NCBI GenBank assembly: GCA_030847615.1
Contig: JAUMIR010000003.1
Location: forward strand, 26,782,501 to 26,846,500
Direction: 5' to 3'
DNA length: 64,000 nucleotides
From: Gambelia wislizenii
Taxonomy: Eukaryota; Chordata; Lepidosauria; Squamata; Crotaphytidae
Shown: in pieces, positions 32,943 through 43,905 of the stretch
Layout of the letters: every line of letters begins with the position of its first letter
Position numbering within the stretch: the first letter of the stretch is position 1
Notes under the pieces: generated by a model
Told to the model about the DNA's origin: nothing
Seen by the model: the letters and a program-made list of their open reading frames with translations, nothing else
The model's database searches: none
Position numbers and translations under genes: made by a program

Positions 32943-34690
32943 TCTGTTTCTCTAAAGGCAATTATGTCTTTGCTCCTTAAGACAGAAACTCTAATTGACC
33001 ACTGCATGCATGCATGCACACATGCATACATTTATCTATCAAATAGCAAACGGGCCTTTGGTGGAAAAATAGTGAAGGGGAGAAGGGTCAGCCCCTCTCC
33101 ATTTTGTTGATCTTGATCCAGAACTTTCTTTTCCCCATACCTGCTACTTTTAGAAACAGGTAAAACCCAATACATTCTTGAGATAGGTGACAATGTGCCT
33201 GCAATTTTGGGCTCAGTGTCCATCATAAGAAAACAGAATGTGAAATGAAGGTATCAGTGATGTCCACGTGGTCAAACAAGGAACTGAGCAAACAAAGAGA
33301 AACCCTCAGGAGCCCTTACTAATTGAAAGGAGAGAAAATGAAAAGCAAGGAATAAAAGTATTTTTGTGGAGGGGTGGAACAGGAAAAGTAGCACAACAAA
33401 TCATAGTTAATATCCTGGGCAGTACCTACACATTACCAGTAGGAAGAAGGAGAGATCACACTGGAAAGAATGCTTGCTCAAGCAGTCTTCTTATAAAATT
33501 TACACTGCTACTCTGGCTGAAATAACAGCCTATATCCTAATGTTAGCCCTGAGTACAGTAAAGCTATTGGATCAATCAGATTTACCTATATGTTGACTCA
33601 ACATTTGAGTCAATGGGCCCACTTTACCTGGGACCAACCTACAGGATTCCCACATATATATTGCTTTTTCTGGGTCAAATAAGCCTTACTCAGGGTTTGT
33701 CTAGATGGTGAAAATACTCCTCATAGAACTGGAGGAGAATACCTTTTGTCCAAATGAGATCCCACGGTGATTTGCTGTATTCAAAAGAAGGGGGGGCAAC
33801 AACTCAAACAAACAAACAAACAAACAAACAAACCCCACTATATGGGAAAAGCCCTTGCAGCTTCTCCTGATTTTTTTTAATGTGGGGGGACATGCACATT
33901 CCCACTCATTACGACACCCAAATCGCAGCACAGTGCATTCCTGGATAAGAGCGGAAGTGGAAACCTGATTGGTTAGATGTGTGCTGGGGGTGGGCTTGCC
34001 AGCCACAAAGTGGCTGGAGACACTATTTTGGAGTTACAAGGTATCGATTGTGCACTTTTTCACTGCACTGAGGCAACCAAGCAGCTTTTTTAAATGGAAG
34101 GTTACACTTGTGCACCTTAGATTTACAGTTTTTTTAAAAAATACTGTGCAGTGGCAGCAACTTGTGGAGAATAATAACATGAGTAATTCACTCCCAGCCA
34201 CCATCCTGATTTGCAGGCATGGCTCCGTGTGAACTTCAAACACAGATAGCTTCACTCACCAGTGATTTTGTCAAAAAAACCATGGAGACAAATGAACGCT
34301 GCTGTGAATTTACAATAATGCATAGCAATCAGCATTATATCTTCTTGTCTAGAGAAGCCCTCAGTAATCAAGGATAATAGTTGGGATTCCCCTGCGTGCA
34401 ACTTACCCTCTCAGGTGGGAAGGCTTGTAGTACAGGGGTGGTAGTGGGTAATCTTTCTGCATTGGGGCAGAGTAAAAAGGCAAGGCTTGGGAATGGATGG
34501 TTTCCTCAGGATTTCCCACACTCCAGATTGTCAACCTCCATGGACCAGATTAAGCTCAGGATCCAGAGGTTTTATTCTCTTGCCCTAAAGTAACTTGAAA
34601 TAAAATTCAGAAGCATCCTAGCAATACTTGACATCCTACCTGAGCTACATGACAATAGCAATACATACTCATCCATAGTCGAAACATGCC
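32943..34690. other. No gene seen; short tandem repeats
   Basis: A GCATGCATGCATGCAC run is at about 33005-33025 and an (AAAC)n run at about 33807-33833. Open frames (33268-33525, 33969-34232) have no recognisable domain. Confidence 0.45.
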
Positions 34691-34693
34691 TTA

Positions 34694-35979
34694 GATTGAC
34701 ACCAAATTAGGAGGGGTAGCTAATACCCCAGTGGACAGGATCAAAATCCAAAATGACCTAAACGGATTATAAAGCTGGGCCAATATTAACAAAATTAATT
34801 TCAACAGGGAGAAATGTAGGATACTACACTTGGGTAGTAAAAATGAAATGTGTGAATATAGGATGGGTGACACCTGGCTTGAGGGCAGTACATGCGAAAA
34901 GGATCTAGGAGTCTTAGTGGACCACAAGCTGAACATGAGTCAGCAGTGTGATGCAGCAGCTAAAAAAGCCAATGCAATTCTAGGCTGCATTAATAGGAGT
35001 ATAGTGTCTAGATCAAGGGAAGTATTTGGCTTTTCTTCGCAAATGAAGATTCAGGAAGGACTCATCCCACGCTTTCTGCAAGCGCGCTGATGACTAAAAA
35101 GGCCACTCAGATAAACAAGTCTGGTTGCAGAAAGCACAGCAGAAGGTCTCCTTGGGTGATGTTTCCAGGTTGTGATTCTTTCTGCATTGCCGTTTCTCTT
35201 CAAGACTTGTTCGGCGTGAGTTCACAAATAAGGCTGCAGCATTGTGTATAGTGGATCTCCATGCCTCCCGATATGAGGCCAGGGCAGACCATTGTTGGTG
35301 ATCAATTTTGCCGAGCCTGAGATGTTGTTTCAGGGAGTCCTTGTATCGCTTTTTTGGAGCACCCCTCTTACGGTGACCCGTGGCGAGTTCACCGTAGAGT
35401 ACTATTTTTGGGAGGCGATGGTCCTCCATCCTAGAAATAGTGCCACTCTATTCTGCTTTGGTCAGACCTCACCTGGAACATTGTGTCCAGTTCTGGGCAC
35501 CACAATTCAGGAAGGATATTGAGAAGCTGGAATGTGTGTAGAGGAGGTGGGCGACTAGGATGGTGGGAGGTCTGGATGCCATGCCCTATGAGGAGTGGCT
35601 TAGGGAACTGGGCATGTTTAGTCTGGAGAAGAGAAGGTTGAGAGGGGACATGATAACCATGTTTAAATATTCGAAGGGATGTCATACTGAGGATGGAGCA
35701 AGCTTGTTTTCTGCTGCTCCAGAGACTAGGACACAGAGCAATTGGTTCAAACTAAAGGAAAAGAGATTCCACCTAAACATTAGGAGGAATTTCCTGACAG
35801 TAAGAGCTGTTCAGCAGTGGAATACACTGCCTCATAGTGTGGTGGAGTCTCCTTCTTTGGAGGTTTTTAAACAGAGGGTGGATGGCCATCTGTCCGGAAT
35901 GATTTGATTGTGTATTCCTGCATGGCAGGGGTTGGACTGGATGGCCCTTGAGGTCTCTTCCAACTCTATGGTTCTATGA
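34694..35979 (+). mobile_element. CR1 LINE fragment, split by another LINE at the same site as the 24-kb copy
   Basis: CR1 text begins TGACACCAAATTAGGAGG, and runs to AGATCAAGGGAAGTA (35024). It resumes at 35437 with ATAGTGCCACTCTATTCTGC and ends at the CTATGGTTCTATGA tail. The C-terminal ORF2 part is open at 35560-35907 ([20 protein letters not shown]) and partly at 34830-35090. Confidence 0.88.
35025..35436 (-). mobile_element. Non-LTR retrotransposon (copy C) in CR1
   Basis: The 412-bp fragment starts TTTGGCTTTTCTTCGC at its 3' end and reads on the minus strand through AWRSTIHNAAALFVNSRR and PKKRYKDSLKQHLRLG to [10 protein letters not shown], where it is 5'-truncated. No target duplication is evident: CR1 reads straight across the insertion. 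Similar to copies A, B, E. Confidence 0.85.
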
Positions 35980-37440
35980 CATGGACATTCTTAAATATGA
36001 AAAGGCCAGATCCTTGCAATCATCTTCAGCAACACTCCCATTCCATTTCAGTGGGGCTTACTTCTAAAAGGATCCTTGTAGAATTTGCTCAAGCATTGTC
36101 TTTTCTCTCCTGTGGGATAAACTAGTGACATTATAACCACTGATGCTTCTAAAATGTCTCTTTGGCTCTTAAGGAAGGAATAAGGAGGTATAATTTCCAT
36201 GTTTGTCCTGCTGGCAACTTCTAATACTGTGTTGGTTATTACTTAAGCAAACAGAAAGCTGCCGCCAATGAAAATAATATGCTTGGCAAGAAAGCTGGGC
36301 AAAGTTTAATAGCTCTGGTTCTTCAACATAAAAAGGATCAAAATGGAATAATAATTTTTGGCAGTCAGGAGGAGGGAATATTTAAAATTCTGATTGTTTT
36401 CCTATGAAGATTATAATTACTGAAGTCTAATATAAAACACGCTGCTTTGTTCCCATAAGCAAACCCTGTGGAATTTAAAACAGTGGTGCCAATTCTTCCA
36501 GGTGTCAGATCCGTTGTCTATAGATTCCCTCAAACTTGCGGGACTGACTGCAATTGCCATAGAAATGGAAAGGGATTGCAATGTCTCCAGTGGATTCAGT
36601 GTACACTGAGGGTATGCTCCTCCTTTCCTTTTCCCAGTCCACCACTTGGCTGCACTAGCTATTTTCTCCAGCCTTTCCTTCTTCATTAGCAGTACTCTGG
36701 GATCCTCACAAAGGATATATATGCCAGCTTTCCTCACAAAGAGCTAGGAGCATCTAATGACCTATGTGAAAAACAGTTGCATGTCCAAGGGAGAGGCCAT
36801 ATCCATGAAAAAACCACAGACACCAAATTATATTGGGGGAAAAGTTGATTACAGCTGTAGCTGGCTGGCACAAACATATGGGTCTGGATCCAGGCATCAA
36901 CCAACTGTTGGCTGATGAGTCCGCTGCCAGCCCACTGCCAGCATCATGGAGTCCAGGAGGGGGATCCCAGTGGGCCCCTTGCCTGTAGACCTTCCCCTAC
37001 CCTGCCAGGAGCACCCCTAAAGGTGCATGCCCAGGAAGATGGCATGACTTTTCTGGCCAGTGCCCCTGGATCCCATAAGGGCACCCTCCATCACTTCCCA
37101 CTGATAGAGACAAAAGAAACTGGTGATCCTGGATCCAGGACCCATGCTAACTGCCAAAAAAGGTTGCCTGGAAGCAGGCCAGTCTTTCACCAACCGGCTG
37201 CACCTGCCATCAACAAGTGTGTCAGTGAATTCCCTCACACCCAAAGTCCACATTGTAGTAGCTGGTCCCCCACACCCAAACTCCAGATGGATCCCCTGCC
37301 TTGATCTTGCATGCTGGGCAGGCACACTACCTTTTGTTCCTCCTTGGACTGCAAAAGCAGCCTCCAGGTAAGTCTGGCAGCCCTCTTACTCTCGTAACTC
37401 TAAAATCATAAATACGTTAAGAAAATACAACTAAACCATC
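35980..37440. other. No gene seen
   Basis: Contains a moderately GC-rich stretch 36880-37380 with open frames on both strands (36915-37304, 37017-37325), but none shows a domain or splice-site support. Confidence 0.45.
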
Positions 37441-37446
37441 AACAAA

Positions 37447-37525
37447 GAAAGAATTCCTGTATTTCTCTACACCCCGAATGCTTGTTCTTAAATGGTGCCT
37501 AGATTACCAGCATCTCCAGGAACAG
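37447..37525 (+). repeat. First unit of a dispersed direct duplication
   Basis: About 79 bp, beginning AAAGAATTCCTGTATTTCTC and ending CATCTCCAGGAACA, is repeated at 38529-38607 with only a few substitutions. Confidence 0.85.
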
Positions 37526-37662
37526 ATGAATCTGCACTAGGAAACTTATAGCTGGGCTTCCACTCCTGAGAAGGCCTGTTATGTATGAGAGGCCCATGGG
37601 CCACTTCTCTGAAGGCCACCTCCAACAAAGCTTCTTTGTCCAATCTTAAATCTTAGGCTGGT

Positions 37663-37933
37663 TTATTATTTATTTATTTATTTATTTATAACCTGCTCTT
37701 CAGCCACAAGGGTATCAGAGCAGCTTACAAATTGTTTTAAGCAATAGCAATTTACACAACTACATTGCATTAAGCAGTTTCCAATGTGTGTTAGCTAATT
37801 GCCCCCACAAGCTCATTTTACCGACCTACGAAAGGATGGAAGGCTGAGTGAACCTTGGAGCCCACTGGAATCAAACTTGCAACGTGGTGACTTGAGTACT
37901 GGCATTTAACCACTGTGCCACCAGGGCTCCCTC
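37663..37933 (-). mobile_element. tRNA-derived SINE, second family
   Basis: The tRNA head is at the right (GGAGCCCTGGTGGCACAGTGG read on the minus strand). The body includes TCAGCCTTCCATCCTTTCG and a tail of (TAAA)n now seen as TTTA repeats at 37663-37690. The copy at 57953-58152 is the same family. It differs from the Sauria-type SINEs in its tail. Confidence 0.8.
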
Positions 37934-38528
37934 AGGAGAAAATTGGCTCAGGAAAAAAAATTATACATCAGATACCTGGGTCCTGAGCTGTTTTCTGTTT
38001 GTTTTTTGTATACTAGTATTAGCATCCTGATTATGACTAGATAACTGATTATGACTAGATAATTGTGTGCCAACACACACACAATTAAAAAATATAAATG
38101 CAAAGAACAAACCAAAAATGAGTGGGCAAATAAGAGAAATAAGGGGAAAGAAATACATAATATAGAATTTTGGGTTAGGTATATACCTTTATATAAACTG
38201 ATTATATGTCCTGTTTTTTTAAAAGTTCAAATTGGTGTCTGTAGACTAAACATTCAATAGATGGTGAATTTTCAACTTTCTAACCTTAGAGGTTTTGGGC
38301 TATAGAAAGATCATATAGAATCCAACACTGCTGCCTGTCAATTAACTTCCAAGTCATGGGAATATACAGTAGCTGAAAACTACACACACACATCTACCAA
38401 TAACAAATATTTGTCTATCACAAAATTAATACATTGCAACATATTAGAAAGGAGTAACTACTGGACACCTCCACATCATATGATATGATAAAACATCTGT
38501 ATTACATTACCAGCATTTTAACCAACAG

Positions 38529-38607
38529 AGAAAGAATTCCTGTATTTCTCTACACCCCAAATACTTGTTCTTAAATAGTGCCTAGATTACCAGCATCTCC
38601 AGGAACA
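38529..38607 (+). repeat. Second unit of the dispersed direct duplication
   Basis: Matches 37447-37525 with substitutions such as CGAATGC to CAAATAC and ATGG to ATAG. The reason for the local duplication is unclear. Confidence 0.85.
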
Positions 38608-38609
38608 TT

Positions 38610-39724
38610 TCTCTCTAAAATGATAATGGTGTCCAGTATGTCTAAAACATCCATTTTTGCTAAACCAAAGATAGTTTTACATCTAAATAAAATTTAGATC
38701 TTGAAGATAGGGAAATTTACCATTGGTAGATTTGCACATGGTAATTCTAACTCTCTATTCCACTGAATTCTTACTTCTTTGACATCACATCACGCAAGTA
38801 GTACTTCCCACACAGCAGAGCTATTTCAAGCACTTAAGAGCAGATGGCCCACACCAAAAAGTGTTTTTAATTGTAGATATGGTCATATTATATAGCATAT
38901 ATTTGGAAATATTGAAAATGACAAAAAAAAAATCTTTATCTGTGCCTATCAATTGTATAAATCCTGCAGACAACCCATTTCTTCCATAAAAAAGGTTGGC
39001 TCACAATTTTCAGTTTCAGATTATCCTATAGATTTCATTTAGCACATTTGTATAAAACAAACTATACTTGGGGAGAGGTCATACACAAGACCACCCTCAC
39101 CCACAGCTGCAAAAATTGTAAGTGCACCATTCCTTTCTTCCTGAGGTAGATGGCACCCATGGAGGTCCAGCCAAAAAGTGATGCTAAATAGGTTGATTCC
39201 AAATTAGCCATGATGAGTTACAGTATTTGTATCAGAGAGCCCTTGCCAGCTGTTTATTTGAGTCAAAAGTTATATGAGTCAAAATGTATACAGACTCAGG
39301 TCTGAAAAACAGAATCCACCTTTCCAGCTTTAAGCTTCAAATACCTTGAGATGTGGCAAGAAAAGACCACAAGAAAGGAGAAAGAATTATGGAATGAGTA
39401 GCCTCTGTGGTGAACAGGTTTGTAACCATCTCTGGCATGTCTCAATGAAATCCAGCACAGATGGGTGGGAAATGGATTACAAACTGATTTTTGTCTTTTG
39501 AGTCTGAAACAAATACAGGTGAGATTCAAGTTGCATTGCCTCAATTTACAATATTTCAGATTTACTGTGTTTCTTTAGAAATAAGTAAATTAATGAAAGT
39601 ATCACTCACAATCCATAGGTCTCCCAGCGTGCCTGTGCAGTTAAGCAAGGCGGGAGAGCATGGAGGGAGAGGTGAGAGAATGAGGAGGGTGAAGTAATAT
39701 AACAATGCTGTTTGTACCCTAGTT
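38610..39724. other. No gene seen
   Basis: AT-rich; frames at 39296-39544 and 39491-39697 overlap and carry no recognisable domain. Confidence 0.45.
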
Positions 39725-39727
39725 TAT

Positions 39728-40268
39728 GGACTTTATCAGACACACTAAATATGGTATCATAAGGATACTACATAACTGCAAAAGGGCACCCTTTTGTGGT
39801 TAAAAACAACCCCAAACCCATACCTTTTAAATGATGGCTTAAGTCGTCAATATATTTCCCTGCTGCTTTTTTGCTGGTATTGCTGGTGTGCAAAGCCTCT
39901 GTCCCTTTAAATCTCGTACTTACCCCGACAATGGATGGATCGGCCAGAACAGTACTGCGTCAGATTGGGACATCTAGGTAAGAGACAAAGCTTTTTTTAA
40001 ACCTTCCCTGGGTTACTTGGAGGTTTTTTAGAGAGTGTGTGTGCTTTATTTAACTTTTTGAAGTGTATTTTGTTTTTATTTTTGAATTTATTTTTTTATT
40101 TTAAAAGAGGAAGTGAATGGAGCTGTGTTCACTTCCTCTTTATCACCGGAAAGCCTTTGCCAGGAAAGGAGGTAAGTGTGGGGGGAACGTTCTTTTACCA
40201 GCATAAAAATTGAATTTTTTTTTATGTCAGCAAGAGAACATTTTTAAGGGGGACATCTGATAAAGTCC
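39728..40268. mobile_element. GGACTTTATCAGACACA-type MITE with TAT target duplication
   Basis: Termini GGACTTTATCAGACACA and ATCTGATAAAGTCC are inverted. TAT flanks both sides (39725-39727 and 40269-40271). A local inverted repeat (AAGAGGAAGTGAA / TTCACTTCCTCTT) lies at about 40105-40141. The interior shares the AACCTTCCCTGGGTTACTTG phrase with 21320-21345. It is non-coding. Confidence 0.8.
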
Positions 40269-40271
40269 TAT

Positions 40272-42329
40272 GTCTGTCTCAATTCCCATCATGAAGCTAG
40301 GAATGCAATCCCAAAATAAATTGAGACCCGCTTGTACATGCTTCCTGGTTCTCCCCAACTTTGTGTTGTAGGATTTTAATGGCATAATATACGAAGTATG
40401 GTTTGCTGAAATCAGAATGAAATATACAAATGAGGAAAAAAATGATTCCCTCAAATCTTGTCAAAAAGAACAGGGATGGGATTCATCTTTAAGGGTGGCC
40501 TAAAAATAATTTTAAATAAATAAAATTAACACTTAAAAAGTTTGCATACTGACCAAAATAAACATAGATTACTCATATGTGTGTGTTTCTCCCTCACACA
40601 CACAAACATGACATGATTTTTCTCCCATTTCCTTCCTTGGTAATTTTGCTCTTACTTAGCTGGATCCACACCTGCAAAATAATTCACAATAATTACTTCA
40701 TTCCCAGTGCTGTTGGAACACATGACATTCTTTCATATTGAAAGTGAAAGTGATTATTTTATACTTTTTTTTTTAAAGCCCTTGTTACTCTGCACTTTTG
40801 TGGAAAACCCAGCTTTTTAAGATGTATGCCTTGCACTCCAAAATGGATTAGGGGGTGGGGTTGTTGGAGGGCGGGACAGGTTGGTGGGAGGTTACCTCAG
40901 CATCCTCATGGAGCAAGCGTGGTGTCACCATTTTTTGTTGTTTCTTGTTCATATGGAGCCTCTTTACCAGCTGCAGCCCAATGGGGGGATATCAGAAGAT
41001 GGGGGCTGCAGTCTGGTCTCCTTTCACCCCTCTTTCCCCCTCCAAGCACTGCAACAGCCTGCACTCCAGTCAGCCATCATATCATATCATTTGACATTCA
41101 AACGGGGAGGGGGAGGAGGGCTGGAGGTTATGCGGCAAGGTGGTAACAGCAGCCGTGGCAGCAGCCAAGAGTCACCAGGATCTCACAGACAGCATACTGA
41201 GCTTAATGCACCCAGGAAGAGTTCAGAGCAGTGGCAGCAGCACATCTTCTCCTCTGGTTAATACTTTTGACATCTTCATCAGCACCAGGCTGCTGCCACC
41301 ACCAGAAACATGATTTTGATCACCAAAGTTTTATTGATCTCCTCCCCCATGCGCACAGAGAAACACACACTTCCACCAGCCCCAAACAGCCAATCATACA
41401 CCCACCCACCCACACAAACACCCACCCACCTACACATACACACATGCTGGAGGTTCCCTCTTGCTTGCCCCTGCCTGCCCCCATGCAGCCCTACCTGCTG
41501 CCACCTCCTTTTTTATTTTTAATCTCCCTGTAAAGTTAAGTTTATGGCAGGTTGGTTGCTTTTGCTCCCCACTGGGAACAAAGTGAAAATGGAGGATCTA
41601 AATCATCTCAAAACTCACAGCTAGTGTCCCCATTCCCACCCTTCCTCTCACTCTGTGTTTTGCCTTTCTGCACAAAGGTTTTTTTTCTCTCTCTCTCTCT
41701 TTCCCCCCTTGTACTTGCAAAAAAGAATTGTTTTAAAACTGTAAATTGTACCACTGAAGCCACCATTAAGTATGACTTAATGGGATGAGTGAAATGGGGG
41801 TATCAGAGGGTGTGGGCACTGTCTGGTCCCTCTTTTCCCCTCCAAACACTGCAACATCCTGGACCCCAGTCAGTGACCATATCAAAGGAGATCAGACAAT
41901 GCCCCCACCTTCTGATCTCCCACCCTTTCACCAATTCCTTCCTAGTCAACACCATTTTTTCTCTTTCAACTTGAAGGAGCCATCCAATGGAAGTGCAGGT
42001 AGGTGGTAAGAATGACAAGAAAACAAGGAACTCTACTGGTTGATATGAATATGCATGCCAGGAAGGGAAAAAAACCCAGCAACTGCCATTATCTGACCTA
42101 AAATACACTGTTTCAGACATGAGAAGAAATGCCCTTTTGTGCTGATTTGACTTCGGATGGGTGAAATATGTGGCTGTCAATATAAATTGAGTTCAGATTA
42201 TAATGGGTTAGTGTGGCGTTAATGGGGCCAAAGCAGGACAGAACATTGCACACTTGGAGCAGAATTATTTGGCTGGTGTGGATCCAGCCCTTTTTTAGCA
42301 GCTGTGAAACTTAATGTAACACTCCAGTA
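40272..42329. other. No gene seen; low-complexity tracts
   Basis: GC-moderate, pyrimidine-rich region 40850-41700 with an ACCCACCC/CACA-rich tract (41390-41440) and a (CT)n run near 41685-41700. Several open frames on the plus strand overlap and are Pro/His/Ser-rich by composition only. The phrases AGTCAGCCATCATATCA (41067) and AGTCAGTGACCATATCAAA (41867) suggest an older internal duplication. Confidence 0.45.
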
Positions 42330-42541
42330 CTCTAGTGTGATGCACATTTGTGTTGGATTAGGATCCTGGAGACCAGGGTTCAAATTCCCGCTTCGCCATA
42401 AAAACCCACTGGGTGATCTTAGACGAAGGCAGTGGCAATCGCCCTTCTGAACAAATCTTGCCAAGAAAACCTATGATAGGTTTTGCTTAGGATCACCATA
42501 AGTCAGAAATGACTTCAAGGCACACAACAGCAACAACAACA
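42330..42541 (+). mobile_element. tRNA-derived SINE (Sauria/BovB-tailed type)
   Basis: Head with box B GGGTTCAAATTCC, body phrase AACAAATCTTGCCAAGAAAA, tail GTCAGAAATGACTTCAAGGC followed by (CAA)n. Confidence 0.85.
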
Positions 42542-42775
42542 ACAGAGCATTCATTGATTTCAACAGGCTTTCAGAACTAGTCAGTAAGCAAAGTGATTTT
42601 ATCCAGGCACATTTGTGATTTATTTTACTGTTTTCACCGCTGGCACTAAGCTAAGGCTGTACTAAAACAAAATTCATACTGAAATCTTATAAAGCAGAGT
42701 ATAAACAAGTCTGTTAACATTTATGGTGCATTTATGAAATATAAACTATACATTATATATTCCCCCATGCAAACT

Positions 42776-42840
42776 ATATGTGTGTGTGTATATATATATG
42801 TATATATATGTATATGTGTGTATATATATATGTATATATA

Positions 42841-42881
<41 letters not shown>
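42776..42881. repeat. TATA/TATG and TG microsatellite
   Basis: Interleaved runs of TGTG, TATATG and TATATA, seen directly. The 67- and 79-codon frames over it are an artefact of the repeat (Tyr/Ile/Val-rich). Confidence 0.9.
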
Positions 42882-42883
<2 letters not shown>

Positions 42884-43529
42884 GCTATAGCTACCTGGAC
42901 AGATTCCTCATGGCTAAATGTCGATGTAACATGCTAAACAATATTTTGAGTGACACAATTTCCTGTGATATTTCATCCAGCCAAATAAGGAGAATAAACT
43001 TACAAGAATTGATTTAACCCAAAAGCCAGATCAGTGTAAAACCATAAAATCTCCCAAAAGTGTTTTCCCTCATCTCAATACTCTTCTCTCATGTATAACT
43101 CATACTGAGATTGTAACTATAGCAGTATTTATAATATTTATAGTACATAATATTTACAAAATTCAAAAGGATGGTGATGCAGTCTAACAATGGAAGTTCA
43201 TTAGGAATGATACGTAATCGGCATTTGTTTCTGTCTGATAGCTGCTTTAAATAAATATTGAGATACACACTATGGAAGGAAACCTTAAAATGGGATCAAC
43301 TACATCACAGTGTGTGTATGATATCTTCTTGTATGTATCTACTACAGGATAAACAACCCAGTCCTTTTCTCAGGAGACAAAGTTAGTATTTTAGCCCCCT
43401 TCATCAGTTGTTCTCTTGTGGAAGGCACTCGTGAGTACAAAAAGTGCAAAAGTCCCAATTGCCTGGAGAGCGTATGGGTGAGCATACTTAGTGTCTGGAC
43501 ACATGAGGAAGTGGAGCCAACCTAGATGT
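42882..43529. other. No gene seen
   Basis: AT-rich, nothing recognisable. Confidence 0.4.
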
Positions 43530-43905
43530 GTATATCCTCCAACATTTCACAGATGAAAACTAGGACATGTGTGGCCAAGCAACATTGGAGTGTGGTCAAG
43601 ATGACAAATGTTATTAAAGAGGAAGGACCTATACGTTAGGAGAGGTAGTGTGCTTTTGCCTGAGCTTACTGGGGAGGGTAATATTCTGCCCTACCCCTTC
43701 TCATTCTACACTGTGTTAAGTAAGTACAAACTACTTTTGAATTCTGAACTCAGTTTACACCAATTAAAGTAAATGGAGGATGAAGGGGAAAGTGGAAGCA
43801 GGAAAGTGAAGCTGGGACTTTTTAAAAGCAGCTGAAAAATTGGGATAACAGAGAATTAATCAGGACTGTCTGTGCCAAATTGGGACAGTTGAAGGGTATG
43901 GATGT
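43530..43905 (+). repeat. CCTCCAACATTTCACAG repeat family (copy 3, fullest)
   Basis: Ends: ATCCTCCAACATTTCACAG at 43530 and GACAGTTGAAGGGTATG at about 43902, which resemble an inverted CATACCCTCCAAC. Shared interior with 22605-23135. Probably a non-autonomous DNA transposon relic; class not settled. Confidence 0.55.

Noticed and set aside
41231..41533. Frames rich in His, Pro and Thr
   Set aside because: They come from the CACACA and CCCACC low-complexity tract.
42734..43017. Tyr/Ile/Val-rich frames
   Set aside because: They are translations of the TATATG/TGTG microsatellite.
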